Shown: positions 16,374 through 24,733 of the stretch, piece after piece
How positions within the stretch are numbered: position 1 is the stretch's first letter
Layout of the letters: each line of letters begins with the position of its first letter
DNA from: Hespellia sp.
GTDB lineage: Bacteria; Bacillota; Clostridia; Lachnospirales; Lachnospiraceae
DNA: 38,638 nucleotides
NCBI GenBank assembly: GCA_022790755.1
Contig: JAAVXR010000012.1
Coordinates: 1-38,638 of the forward strand
Direction: 5' to 3'
The notes under the pieces: generated by a model
Seen by the model: the letters and a program-made list of their open reading frames with translations, nothing else
The model's database searches: none
Told to the model about the DNA's origin: nothing
Made by a program: the position numbers and the translations under genes

Positions 16374-17828
16374 ATGATGAATCACGCACAAATCGGTCTG
16401 ATTGGCCTTGCGGTTATGGGAGAAAATCTGGTGATGAATATGGAGTCAAAAGGATTTACTGTGGCAGTTTACAATCGAAGCCCTGAGCGGACGGAGCAGT
16501 TTGTGAACGGGCGTGCAAAAGGAAAAAGAATCATCGGATGTCAGAGCGTACAGGAATTAGCAGATGCATTGGAGCGTCCCCGGAAGATCATGCTGATGAT
16601 CCGAGCGGGGCAGGCTGTGGATGATATGATTGAGCAGTTGACGCCATGTTTGGATCCCGGTGATGTGATTATTGACGGAGGCAATTCGTATTTCAAAGAT
16701 ACGATGCGTAGAGCAGAAGAGTTAGAACAGAAAGGCTTTTTGTATCTTGGGACAGGAGTTTCTGGTGGGGAGGACGGTGCATTGAACGGTCCTTGTCTGA
16801 TGCCAGGCGGATGTGCGCAGGCATGGGAACTTGTAGAACCAATCTTTACGGCGATCAGCGCCAAAGTGGACGGCAATGTTCCGTGTTGTGCATGGATCGG
16901 AGGAAATGGAGCCGGACATTTTGTAAAAATGATACATAATGGGATTGAATATGGAGATATGCAGCTGATCTGTGAAGCTTATCATTTGATGCGAGATGGG
17001 CTTGGCATGAGCAGTGCGGAAATGCATGAGATATTTAAGCAGTGGAATACCACAGAGCTGGATAGTTATCTAATGGAGATCACGCGCGATATCATGGGCT
17101 TTCAAGAGCAGAATGGAGAGGTTGTTGTTGAAAAGATTCTGGATGTGGCGGGGCAAAAAGGGACTGGTAAGTGGACTTGCAAAGCAGCGTTGGACGAAGG
17201 CATTCCATTGACGTTGATCAGTGAGGCGGTATCTGCTCGTTGTATAGCGGCAATGAAGACAGAACGTATAGAGGCGTCCGCTGCTTATGGAAAGAAATGC
17301 AGAACAATCCGAGAAGAGAAGGGCTCCTTTGTGGAGAAGATTCGCAAAGCCTTGTATGCATCCAAAATTATCTCATATGCACAGGGGTATTCACTGATGC
17401 GGGCGGCAGCCGATGACTATGGATGGGAACTGGACTATGGAAATATTGCGTTGATCTGGCGTGGAGGTTGTATCATACGGAGCGTATTTTTGGAAAAGAT
17501 TAAAGATGCATATGAACGGAATCCCCAGTTATTGAATTTGATTCTTGATCCCTATTTTAAGGAAGAAATTTCTTTTTCCATAGATGCATGGAGAAATGTA
17601 GTGGTAGCGGCTGTAGAGAGCGGAATTCCGCTTCCCGCGATGAGCGCAGCATTATCGTGGTTTGACAGTTACACGTGTGAGAGTCTTCCAGCGAATCTAC
17701 TGCAAGCACAGCGAGACTATTTTGGAGCACACACCTATGAAAGAATTGACCGGCCGCGCGGGGAAATATTTCATACAAACTGGACGGGACATTCTGGAAG
17801 TACATCATCTGCGAATTATACGGTATGA
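16374..17828 (+). CDS. gnd: 6-phosphogluconate dehydrogenase, decarboxylating
   Basis: A 484-residue protein of full family length, catalysing 6-phosphogluconate + NADP+ to ribulose 5-phosphate + CO2 in the oxidative pentose phosphate pathway. The Rossmann motif is IGLIGLAVMGENLVMN, followed by the signature VSGGEDGALNGPCLMPGG and GGNGAGHFVKMIHNGIEYGD with the catalytic Lys and substrate contacts. DVAGQKGTGKWT and the final segment are also present. The coenzyme loop has NRSPERT (NADP type). GGGAGGAG precedes ATG 16374, 18 bp after the amidohydrolase stop. A terminator follows. Confidence 0.96.
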   Translation: MMNHAQIGLIGLAVMGENLVMNMESKGFTVAVYNRSPERTEQFVNGRAKGKRIIGCQSVQELADALERPRKIMLMIRAGQAVDDMIEQLTPCLDPGDVIIDGGNSYFKDTMRRAEELEQKGFLYLGTGVSGGEDGALNGPCLMPGGCAQAWELVEPIFTAISAKVDGNVPCCAWIGGNGAGHFVKMIHNGIEYGDMQLICEAYHLMRDGLGMSSAEMHEIFKQWNTTELDSYLMEITRDIMGFQEQNGEVVVEKILDVAGQKGTGKWTCKAALDEGIPLTLISEAVSARCIAAMKTERIEASAAYGKKCRTIREEKGSFVEKIRKALYASKIISYAQGYSLMRAAADDYGWELDYGNIALIWRGGCIIRSVFLEKIKDAYERNPQLLNLILDPYFKEEISFSIDAWRNVVVAAVESGIPLPAMSAALSWFDSYTCESLPANLLQAQRDYFGAHTYERIDRPRGEIFHTNWTGHSGSTSSANYTV

Positions 17829-17907
17829 TGGTTGTGGATCGCACAAATTGCGAAAAGATGTAGTTGAAGATAGTATAGGAAAACAACGAATCAAATAGAG
17901 GAGAAAG

Positions 17908-17949
17908 GAAGTCTTGAATTGTGCGGTAACGCAGTTCAGGACTTCTTTT
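17908..17949 (+). terminator. intrinsic terminator after gnd
   Basis: GAAGTCTTGAATTGTGCG and CGCAGTTCAGGACTTC form a long stem, with a few G-U pairs and one bulge, around a GTAA loop, followed by TTTT. It lies 80 bp after the gnd stop and ends the amidohydrolase-gnd transcript. Confidence 0.85.
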
Positions 17950-18090
17950 GCGTTGCTGGAAAGTGACTGCTAGAAATTGTATTGTGGAAGATTATTTTCA
18001 AATGAGGTTTCTTTTTTTCATTATTTCATATATAATTTAGAAATAGTCAGTCGAATAATGTAAAATTTTGCGGGAAAAGGAGGAATCAAT

Positions 18091-18573
18091 ATGAGTAAAA
18101 AATTAGTGGCATATTTCTCAGCAAGTGGAGTAACAGAAAAGGCAGCGAGAGTTCTTGCGGAGGCAGCGGAGGCTGATCTTTTTGAAATCAAACCCAATGT
18201 TCCTTATATGAAGGATGATTTGGATTGGACGGACAAGCAGTCGCGCAGTTCGATAGAGATGAGTGATTTATCTTCTCGTCCGGCGATCGAAGACAAAATT
18301 GCCAATATTAATGTATACGATATTGTGTTCGTTGGTTTCCCGATTTGGTGGTATGTAGCGCCGACCATTATTAATACATTTCTGGAGAGCTATGATTTCT
18401 CCGGGAAGACGATTATTTTATTCGCGACATCTGGAGGAAGCGGTTTTGGAAAGACGGTGGACAGGTTGAAAGGGAGCTGTCCGGGCGCAGCGGCGCTAAA
18501 AGAGGGCAGAATCTTGAACGGTAAGCTTTCAAAAGAGGAATTGGCCCAGTGGGTGAAGAGTCTGGGTTTGTAA
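18091..18573 (+). CDS. flavodoxin family protein
   Basis: A 160-residue flavodoxin-like protein. The phosphate-binding loop of FMN is FSASGVTEKAARVLAE, and VGFPIWWYVAPTIINTFLE and ATSGGSGFGKTVDRL form the other FMN loops, as in the Flavodoxin_4 group. It carries electrons in the cytosol. GGAGGA precedes ATG 18091 and a possible TATAAT -10 box is at 18031-18036 with a weak -35. It is followed after about 20 bp by the receiver-alarmone synthetase gene, so both may share a transcript. Confidence 0.93.
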   Translation: MSKKLVAYFSASGVTEKAARVLAEAAEADLFEIKPNVPYMKDDLDWTDKQSRSSIEMSDLSSRPAIEDKIANINVYDIVFVGFPIWWYVAPTIINTFLESYDFSGKTIILFATSGGSGFGKTVDRLKGSCPGAAALKEGRILNGKLSKEELAQWVKSLGL

Positions 18574-18594
18574 CAGTGTGGATTGGAGGAACAT

Positions 18595-19665
18595 ATGCAA
18601 AGGGTATTGGTGGTAGATGATGCGGAAGTAAATCGTGAATTGTTGCGCGAGATACTGGGAGCAGAATATACCATTGAAATGGCAGAAAATGGAGAACAGG
18701 CAATACAGAAACTCCTAAAATACGAAACAGAGATTGCAGCACTTCTTTTGGATTTACAGATGCCTAAAATGAATGGTTTTGAGGTTCTGGAAGAAATGCA
18801 GGACAGAGAATGGATCAAAAAAATTCCGATATTGATTATCAGCAGTGAAAGCGCTGTAGAAACGGAAAATAAATGTTTTGAGATGGGTGTATCGGATTTC
18901 ATCCGCAAACCTTTTGAAGGTTCGATTGTGAAAAATCGTATTAAGAATGCGGTGGAATTGTTTGCCTGTAAGAATCAACTGGAACAGACGGTGGAGAAGC
19001 AGACAGTAGCCTTGGAAGAACAGAATCTCATTATTCAGCGGCAGGCGGAGAAGTTGAAGGAGGCGAAGCCATTCAATCATTTGATGATGCAGTATCACAG
19101 CGCCATCATGGAGGTGGAGACGAAGCTGAAAGTACTGAATGAAGAATTCTCCCAGGAATACAACAGAAATCCATTTGAATCCATCAAGAGCAGGTTAAAG
19201 TCGCCGGAAAGCATCTATGAAAAGCTAGAGCGGAAAGGCTTTCCAGTTTCTGTGGAAAGTATACGGGAGAATTTGACGGATGTGGCAGGTGTACGCGTGA
19301 TTTGTTCTTTTCCGGACGATATATACCGGTTGGCAAGGCTCTTTCTCAAACAGGATGACATCAATTTGCTTCGGGAAAAAGATTATATTAAATATCCTAA
19401 AACGAATGGATACCGAAGTCTTCACCTGATTATAGAAATACCGATTTTTCTGTCGAATGAAAAAATGTTTATGAAGGTGGAGGTTCAGTTTCGTACGATT
19501 GCCATGGATTTCTGGGCAAGTCTGGAGCATAAGTTGAAGTATAAGAAGAATGTGAAGAATGCGGATGAAATTGTGCGTCAGTTGAAGAACTGTGCGGATT
19601 CTATAGAGGTTCTAGATTATCAGATGCAGGAGATACGCAATAAGATTGACCATTCCAAAGAGTAG
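18595..19665 (+). CDS. response regulator fused to RelA/SpoT-type (RelQ-like) alarmone synthetase
   Basis: A 356-residue protein from ATG 18595, with GGAGGA upstream; TTG 18583 is also in frame. Residues 1-118 are a receiver domain: Asp8-Asp9, phosphoacceptor Asp53 (LLLDLQMPKMNGF), SSES switch and Lys105 (RKPF). About 120-165 is predicted coiled coil. From about 170 the protein matches small alarmone synthetases: SIKSRLKSPESIYEKLERKG, DVAGVRVICSFPDDIY, KTNGYRSLH at about 269-277, and EVQFRTIAMDFWASLEHKL. The synthetase transfers pyrophosphate from ATP to GTP or GDP. There is no HD hydrolase domain. A phosphorelay probably controls (p)ppGpp synthesis; no sensor kinase lies nearby. Confidence 0.92.
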   Translation: MQRVLVVDDAEVNRELLREILGAEYTIEMAENGEQAIQKLLKYETEIAALLLDLQMPKMNGFEVLEEMQDREWIKKIPILIISSESAVETENKCFEMGVSDFIRKPFEGSIVKNRIKNAVELFACKNQLEQTVEKQTVALEEQNLIIQRQAEKLKEAKPFNHLMMQYHSAIMEVETKLKVLNEEFSQEYNRNPFESIKSRLKSPESIYEKLERKGFPVSVESIRENLTDVAGVRVICSFPDDIYRLARLFLKQDDINLLREKDYIKYPKTNGYRSLHLIIEIPIFLSNEKMFMKVEVQFRTIAMDFWASLEHKLKYKKNVKNADEIVRQLKNCADSIEVLDYQMQEIRNKIDHSKE

Positions 19666-19749
19666 CAAGGAAGACGGTTTTGGTTGCTGCGGTGGAAGGT
19701 ATAAAACAGATTTTTGTGGGAAAAACAAGCAATAAAAGGAGGAAATTTT

Positions 19750-20352
19750 ATGGACAATAAAGCGATGTATAAGTTGAGTTATGGACTGTTTGTGTTGACG
19801 GCGAAGGATGAAAAGGATAACGGGTGTATTATCAATACGGCGCTGCAGATTACGACGACACCGAATCGGATCATCGTTGTGGTAAATAAAGGGAATTATA
19901 CACATGATATGATTTTGAAGACGAAGGCATTTAATGTGTCGGTACTGTCTGAGCGGTGTACATTTGACACATTTAAGCATTTTGGATTCCAAAGTGGCAG
20001 AGATACAGATAAGTTCGCAGATTATGTAGATTGTCAACGTGCGGAAAATGGGATCTTTTACATTACAAAGGGTACGAATGCGTATATATCTGGAGCGGTT
20101 GTGGAGACCGTCGATTGTGGAACGCATACGATGTTCATTTCGGATGTTACCGACGCGGAGGTTTTGAGCGCGGATGCTTCTGTAACTTATGATTATTATC
20201 AGAAGAATATCAAACCAAAACCGGGACAACAGGAACAGAAGAAGGGATTCCGGTGTAGAATTTGCGGTTACGTATATGAAGGGGATGAACTGCCGGAAGA
20301 TTTTATCTGTCCGATATGTAAACATGGAGCATCAGACTTTGAACGGATTTGA
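19750..20352 (+). CDS. flavin reductase domain-rubredoxin fusion (high-molecular-weight rubredoxin type)
   Basis: A 200-residue protein. Residues 1-155 form an FMN-binding flavin reductase domain (YKLSYGLFVLTAKD, CIINTALQITTTP). A short linker leads to a compact rubredoxin with cysteines 169, 172, 187 and 190 (CRICGYVYEG, CPICKHGASDFE). Such Hrb-type proteins pass electrons from NAD(P)H to flavodiiron or other acceptors under oxidative or nitrosative stress. AGGAGG precedes ATG 19750. The 3' end overlaps the best cbiG start by 29 bp, so it heads the cobalamin operon and may supply electrons for a step in it, which is inference. Confidence 0.9.
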   Translation: MDNKAMYKLSYGLFVLTAKDEKDNGCIINTALQITTTPNRIIVVVNKGNYTHDMILKTKAFNVSVLSERCTFDTFKHFGFQSGRDTDKFADYVDCQRAENGIFYITKGTNAYISGAVVETVDCGTHTMFISDVTDAEVLSADASVTYDYYQKNIKPKPGQQEQKKGFRCRICGYVYEGDELPEDFICPICKHGASDFERI

Positions 20353-21442
20353 TAAGCATAGTTTTGAAAACGCGATTTGTAAGGATTTGGTTATTTATAG
20401 TTTTACGGATGCGGGTAGCAGGGCGAATACAGACTTGTGCAGGATGATGGGAACTTTGGGTTACTCGTGCAGGGGATACTGTGTTGCACGATTTGCCGGG
20501 GCGTGTGGCCTTCAGCCGCTTCCGTCGGACTGGAAGGAACAGATCGGGAAGTTCTGGGGAGTGCGAGCGCTCCTGTTTATTGGGGCCTCCGGGATTGCAG
20601 TGCGGGCAATTGCACCGTTTGTGAAGGACAAGTTTACAGATTCCCCGGTATTGGTTATGGATGAGCGGCGAAAGTTTGTGGTGCCTTTGTTGTCGGGACA
20701 TGTGGGCGGCGCGGTGGAACTCGCGCACGCGGTCGCAGCATGTACGGGGGCCGTTCCTGTGATAACGACGGCGACGGACGTGCAGGAAAAATTTGCGGTG
20801 GATGTGTTTGCCAGAAAGAACCGTTTGATTTTTGAAGATAGAGATCTGGCTAAAAGGATTTCGGCGGGAATTCTGGAAGGGAAGAAGGTGGGAATGTTCA
20901 GCGTTCTTCCTCCACACGGTGAAATCCCAGAAAACGTGGAACTTTGTGAAAATTGTGAGGAACTGACGCGATATGAGACGTCGATTGTAATCGACGAAAA
21001 ATTTTGGTCGGGAGAAATGCGCAGCGCACAGTGGCTTCATATGATGCCGCAGGACATTTGTGTGGGAATTGGCTGTCGCAAAAATATTCCGGCTGAATTG
21101 TTGTGGGCTGAATTAGGAGAAGTACTGCAGGATTGCAAGATATCGTGGAAGCGACTTTACATGCTGGCAAGTATAGAGCTGAAGAAAGAGGAGCCTGGGA
21201 TTCTTGCACTTCAGAAGAGATTGCATGTCCCCGTTCGATTTTATTCGGCAGAACAGTTAAAAGAGATCGAGTCGGTAAGTTCCAGCTCTACCTTTGTAGA
21301 GCAGGTGACAGGCGTGGATAATGTATGTGAACGTGCAGCGAGAGCCGCGTGTCCGAACGGAATTGTAATACAGCCGAAGATTTGCAAGGATCAGTGTACC
21401 TTTGCGTTGGTACAGGAGAGAAAAAGGGAGATTGCATTTTGA
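20324..21442 (+). CDS. cbiG: cobalt-precorrin 5A hydrolase CbiG
   Basis: About 372 residues. CbiG opens the delta-lactone of cobalt-precorrin-5A and releases acetaldehyde in the anaerobic pathway. The N-terminal and central parts carry LFIGASGIAVRAIAPFVKDK and VVPLLSGHVGGAVELA; the C-terminal CbiG domain begins near CVGIGCRKNIP and ends with CPNGIVIQPKICKDQCTFALV. The start is uncertain: ATG 20324 lies inside the preceding gene, and homologues begin near residue 21 (LVIYSFTDAG), where only TTG 20387 is available. No clear ribosome site is seen, which suggests coupled translation. Confidence 0.93.
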   Translation: MEHQTLNGFDKHSFENAICKDLVIYSFTDAGSRANTDLCRMMGTLGYSCRGYCVARFAGACGLQPLPSDWKEQIGKFWGVRALLFIGASGIAVRAIAPFVKDKFTDSPVLVMDERRKFVVPLLSGHVGGAVELAHAVAACTGAVPVITTATDVQEKFAVDVFARKNRLIFEDRDLAKRISAGILEGKKVGMFSVLPPHGEIPENVELCENCEELTRYETSIVIDEKFWSGEMRSAQWLHMMPQDICVGIGCRKNIPAELLWAELGEVLQDCKISWKRLYMLASIELKKEEPGILALQKRLHVPVRFYSAEQLKEIESVSSSSTFVEQVTGVDNVCERAARAACPNGIVIQPKICKDQCTFALVQERKREIAF

Positions 21443-22206
21443 AAAAGATCATGATTTTTTCTGGGACCACGGAGGGCAGAGCTTTGGTGAAATTTTTACA
21501 GGCTTATTCGGTGCAGCTCTATGTCAGCGTGGCAACGGAATATGGGAAGACATGTATGGGGGAAGCAAAAAATATGAAGATCCTGACGGGCAGAAAGAAC
21601 CGTGAGGAAATCTATCATTTTCTGCAGGAACATCACGTAGATCTGGTGATTGATGCGACACACCCGTTTGCGAAAGTCGTTACGGAGAATATAAAAGAAG
21701 CGACGAAACAGGCGGAAGTCGATTATATACGTTGTCTGAGAGACACAGGTCCGACGATGGATCTGGCAGACGAGTTTCTTATTTGTGTGGAATCCGTGCA
21801 GCAAGCGGTTGAGTATTTGTGCCGTACAGAGGGAAATATCCTGATTTCGACGGGAAGTAAAGAATTGGAAGCTTATTGCAGGATTCCAGATTATAAAACC
21901 CGTTGTTATGCCAGAGTATTGTCCACGATACAGGCTGTTGGAGAGAGTGTGCATGCCGGGTTTGAGGGACGGCATCTGCTTGCCATGCAAGGACCTTTTT
22001 CGGTGGAGATGAATGTTGCGGCGTTACATCATGTGGATGCAGCGTATTTTGTGACGAAGGAATCGGGAGCAGCGGGAGGATTTACAGAAAAATGGGAGGC
22101 GGCGAAAAGTGCTGGGGTGAAATTGGTTGTGATTACCAGACCAGAGGAGGATGGGAAAAGTTTTGCCGAAGTGCGGGAATTGCTTACCAGGTTTCTTGAG
22201 TCGTGA
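21439..22206 (+). CDS. cbiJ: cobalt-precorrin-6A reductase CbiJ
   Basis: A 255-residue reductase of the CbiJ/CobK family, which reduces cobalt-precorrin-6A to 6B with a pyridine nucleotide. IMIFSGTTEGRALVKFL is the nucleotide-binding opening; DLVIDATHPFAKVVTENI and GRHLLAMQGPFSVEMN, then YFVTKESGAAGGFTEKWEAA, are family signatures. TTG 21439 overlaps the cbiG stop and has AGGGAG eight bases upstream; ATG 21451 is the alternative. The overlap with cbiG makes co-translation likely. Confidence 0.93.
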   Translation: MKKIMIFSGTTEGRALVKFLQAYSVQLYVSVATEYGKTCMGEAKNMKILTGRKNREEIYHFLQEHHVDLVIDATHPFAKVVTENIKEATKQAEVDYIRCLRDTGPTMDLADEFLICVESVQQAVEYLCRTEGNILISTGSKELEAYCRIPDYKTRCYARVLSTIQAVGESVHAGFEGRHLLAMQGPFSVEMNVAALHHVDAAYFVTKESGAAGGFTEKWEAAKSAGVKLVVITRPEEDGKSFAEVRELLTRFLES

Positions 22207-22284
22207 AAGGGGCGTTCGAGGTAAAATAGATAGGAAAAAGGTCATTTATAGAAAAGAATGATTTAAAAGTGGAAGGGATAGATT

Positions 22285-23070
22285 ATGAAAAAAAATGCAA
22301 TTTTAATGGTCAGTTTTGGGACCAGCTATCTGGATGCACTGGAGAAGACGGTGGATGTGCTGGAACATGAGGTGGCGGAAACTTATCCTCAGTACCAGGT
22401 ATATCGGGCGTTTACCAGTCAGATGATTCTCAATAAACTAAAAAGAACGCAGGGACTGCATTTTCATAATGTAAGAGAAGCGATGGAACAGATGATGGCG
22501 GATCAAGTCGAACGTGTGATTGTACAGCCTACACACATCATCAATGGGATTGAAAATGAAAAGATGCTTTCTGAGCTGGCAGAATACAAAAACCATTTTG
22601 CATCTATACAGGTGGGAGAGCCTTTGCTGAGCTCCATAGAAGATTACAAAAAAGCCGTCCATGCACTGATGGGGGAAGTGGAACTTGCACAGGATGAGGT
22701 ATTGTTGTTAATGGGGCATGGGACAGATCATCACGCGACGGCGGCATATCCAGCGCTGGAATATGTGTTTCACAATCTAGGTTATCACAATGTGTTTGTG
22801 GGGACGGTGGAAGGATTTCCGGAGCTGGAGGATGTCAGGAAGCAACTTGGGAATGCGGCCTTAAAAAAACTGGTTCTATTTCCATTTCTTTTGGTCGCGG
22901 GAGACCATGCCCGAAACGATATGGCGGGGAAAGAGGACTCCTGGAAAACAAAGCTGGAAGCAAACGGATATGAGGTAAGGCCCATCCTGAGAGGATTGGG
23001 GGAACTGTCAGAGATACGAAAAATATATATGGAACATATCGAAGAAGTGATGCGAGGCGAAACAGAGTAA
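22285..23070 (+). CDS. cbiK: sirohydrochlorin cobaltochelatase CbiK
   Basis: A 261-residue class II chelatase that inserts Co(II) into sirohydrochlorin (factor II), the committing step of the anaerobic route. The metal-site histidines are His145 in LMGHGTDHHA and His208 in VAGDHARNDM, at almost the positions known from Salmonella CbiK. There is no signal peptide, so it acts in the cytosol. GGAAGGGA precedes ATG 22285. It is 78 bp after cbiJ. Confidence 0.95.
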   Translation: MKKNAILMVSFGTSYLDALEKTVDVLEHEVAETYPQYQVYRAFTSQMILNKLKRTQGLHFHNVREAMEQMMADQVERVIVQPTHIINGIENEKMLSELAEYKNHFASIQVGEPLLSSIEDYKKAVHALMGEVELAQDEVLLLMGHGTDHHATAAYPALEYVFHNLGYHNVFVGTVEGFPELEDVRKQLGNAALKKLVLFPFLLVAGDHARNDMAGKEDSWKTKLEANGYEVRPILRGLGELSEIRKIYMEHIEEVMRGETE

Positions 23071-23129
23071 ATCAAGAACATATGGAGCATAACGTTTGTC
23101 TGGGAAGGGGAAAGATAAGACGGAAAGAG

Positions 23130-24278
23130 ATGGAAGAATTGCAGCCTGTTTGGGGGAATCATAAAAAATTGAGATGGGGATACACCACCGGCAGCTGCGC
23201 AGCAGCTGCCGCGAAAGCGGCTGTAACCATGTTGTTGACAGGGGAGGAGATTCGACAGGTTTCTCTGTTGACACCGAAAGGAATACAGCTATATCTGGAA
23301 GTGGAAGAAATTCGCCGGCAGTCGGACCGGGTATCCTGTGCGGTGAGGAAAGATAGTGGTGACGATCCGGATGTGACGAATCGTATTCTAGTCTTTGCGG
23401 AAGTCTCTAAGACAGAGACGGATGAAATTGTGTTGGACGGCGGCGTTGGAGTCGGCCGGGTGACAAGAAAGGGTTTGGAACAGGAAATCGGTCGAGCGGC
23501 GATCAACAAAGTGCCTAGGGAGATGATTCGAAATGCAGTGCAGGAGCAGGCAGATCGTTATGGATACGGTGGTGGGCTGCAGGTATTGATCTCGATTCCG
23601 GATGGAGTGAGATTGGCAGAGAAGACGTTCAATCCACGATTGGGAATCACAGGTGGTATTTCGGTTTTGGGAACCAGCGGGATAGTAGAACCAATGAGTG
23701 AAAAGGCTCTGCTAGATACGATTCTGTTGGAGATGAGATTTTTGAAAGAAAACGGTCATGATTGGTGTTATATCGTGCCGGGGAATTACGGAAATGATTT
23801 TTTGAGAGATACTTTGGGGTATCATGGGGAATTAGCAGTCAAATGTAGTAATTATATTGGAGAAACGCTGGATGTTGCAGTTCAGCTTCATATGGAAGGA
23901 ATCTTGTTGGTCGGGCATGTGGGAAAACTGGTGAAAGTGGCGGCCGGCGTGATGAATACACATTCCAGGCAGGCGGACTGCCGTATGGAGATATTTGCCG
24001 CACATGCGGCGATGGCGGGAGCGTCTGGAGATACGGTTCGGATGATTATGGAATCTGTGGTGACGGCGGAAGCGATTGCGATTTTGAGACGGGAAGGAAT
24101 TCTGGAAGAAGTGATGCGGACAATTGTGGAAAAGGTGGTGTATCACTTGCGAAAACGTTCAGGGGGGAAATTGATAATTGGCGCTATTTTATTTTCAGAG
24201 GAAGAAGGGATTCTGGGACAGACTTCTAATGTGAGATGGCTTTTGGAGAGGATACAGAGTTCGGGGGACAAATGCTGA
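23130..24278 (+). CDS. cbiD: cobalt-precorrin-5B C1-methyltransferase CbiD
   Basis: A 382-residue CbiD, which methylates C1 of cobalt-precorrin-5B with S-adenosylmethionine. RWGYTTGSCAAAAAKAA near the start is the family signature, with GITGGISVLGTSGIVEPMSE in the middle. GGAAAG lies a few bases before ATG 23130. ATG 23082 would add 16 residues but lacks a ribosome site, so the start is a judgement. A palindromic element begins 15 bp after the stop. Confidence 0.92.
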   Translation: MEELQPVWGNHKKLRWGYTTGSCAAAAAKAAVTMLLTGEEIRQVSLLTPKGIQLYLEVEEIRRQSDRVSCAVRKDSGDDPDVTNRILVFAEVSKTETDEIVLDGGVGVGRVTRKGLEQEIGRAAINKVPREMIRNAVQEQADRYGYGGGLQVLISIPDGVRLAEKTFNPRLGITGGISVLGTSGIVEPMSEKALLDTILLEMRFLKENGHDWCYIVPGNYGNDFLRDTLGYHGELAVKCSNYIGETLDVAVQLHMEGILLVGHVGKLVKVAAGVMNTHSRQADCRMEIFAAHAAMAGASGDTVRMIMESVVTAEAIAILRREGILEEVMRTIVEKVVYHLRKRSGGKLIIGAILFSEEEGILGQTSNVRWLLERIQSSGDKC

Positions 24279-24292
24279 GTTGAAGTGTATTC

Positions 24293-24525
24293 GCAAATTG
24301 CACAACATGTATTCTTCATTGTTCCGAGCGTAAAATCTAAGTGATTCTAGCATGTTCTGATGAAAGTATTGAAAAAGGGACGCAACCGCCCTCAATGCGC
24401 CGTCCGTGGCGCAGATCGGGCTTTCGGCGGCGTCCTTGCCGCCGAATTGCTGGGGATTGGCAGAACATTAAGAATCACTAAGATTTTCCACAGTCACGCT
24501 TCAGAATACATGTTGTGCAATTTGC
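24293..24525. repeat. 233-bp imperfect palindromic element
   Basis: The left arm GCAAATTGCACAACATGTAT (24293) pairs with ATACATGTTGTGCAATTTGC (24506-24525), and pairing resumes inwards (AATCTAAGTGATTCT against AGAATCACTAAGATT; GCATGTTCTG against CAGAACATTA). The middle has GGGACGCAACCGCCCTCAAT and the hairpin TTCGGCGGC / GCCGCCGAA. The inner 170 bp are the same family as the 312-bp element at 31215-31526 in the opposite direction, but the GGTTCGGG ends are missing. It is probably a non-autonomous mobile element or structured RNA. Confidence 0.82.
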
Positions 24526-24545
24526 TAGATTTACTTTGAAAGTCC

Positions 24546-24562
24546 GCTGCCGATTAGGCAGC
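24546..24562 (+). repeat. GCTGCC-loop-GGCAGC hairpin, copy 1
   Basis: A six-base-pair stem with loop GATTA, followed by ATGAATTCAAGG. Two closer copies lie at 31760 and 31868 with loop TATTC and the trailing RGAAATTTAAGG word. The context after cbiD and before cobT links it to the repeat clusters of this locus. Confidence 0.65.
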
Positions 24563-24733
24563 ATGAATTCAAGGATGCCAAGTGCGCCCTCACAACTTTC
24601 ATGCATGGTGATGCGCTCCTTTGCGGGCGCATGCAGGTTTACTCTGCGAAATCAATGAACTTGCTGAATATTCTCGTAACTTAGTGTTTCGCAGATGTTT
24701 ATATGTATCTAGATTAGAACAGGAGAATGTAAG

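Larger units (their letters stand above)
24279..24733. other. 455-bp non-coding gap in the cobalamin locus, filled with palindromic repeats
   Basis: The gap between cbiD and cbiL holds the 233-bp palindrome at 24293-24525, a GCTGCC/GGCAGC hairpin at 24546-24562, a second hairpin-rich stretch at about 24575-24645, and the words AACTTGCTGAATATTCT and GTGTTTCGCAGA that recur at 31550-31740. No open frame or RNA gene that I recognise is present. The last 20 bp carry the cbiL ribosome site. Confidence 0.7.
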
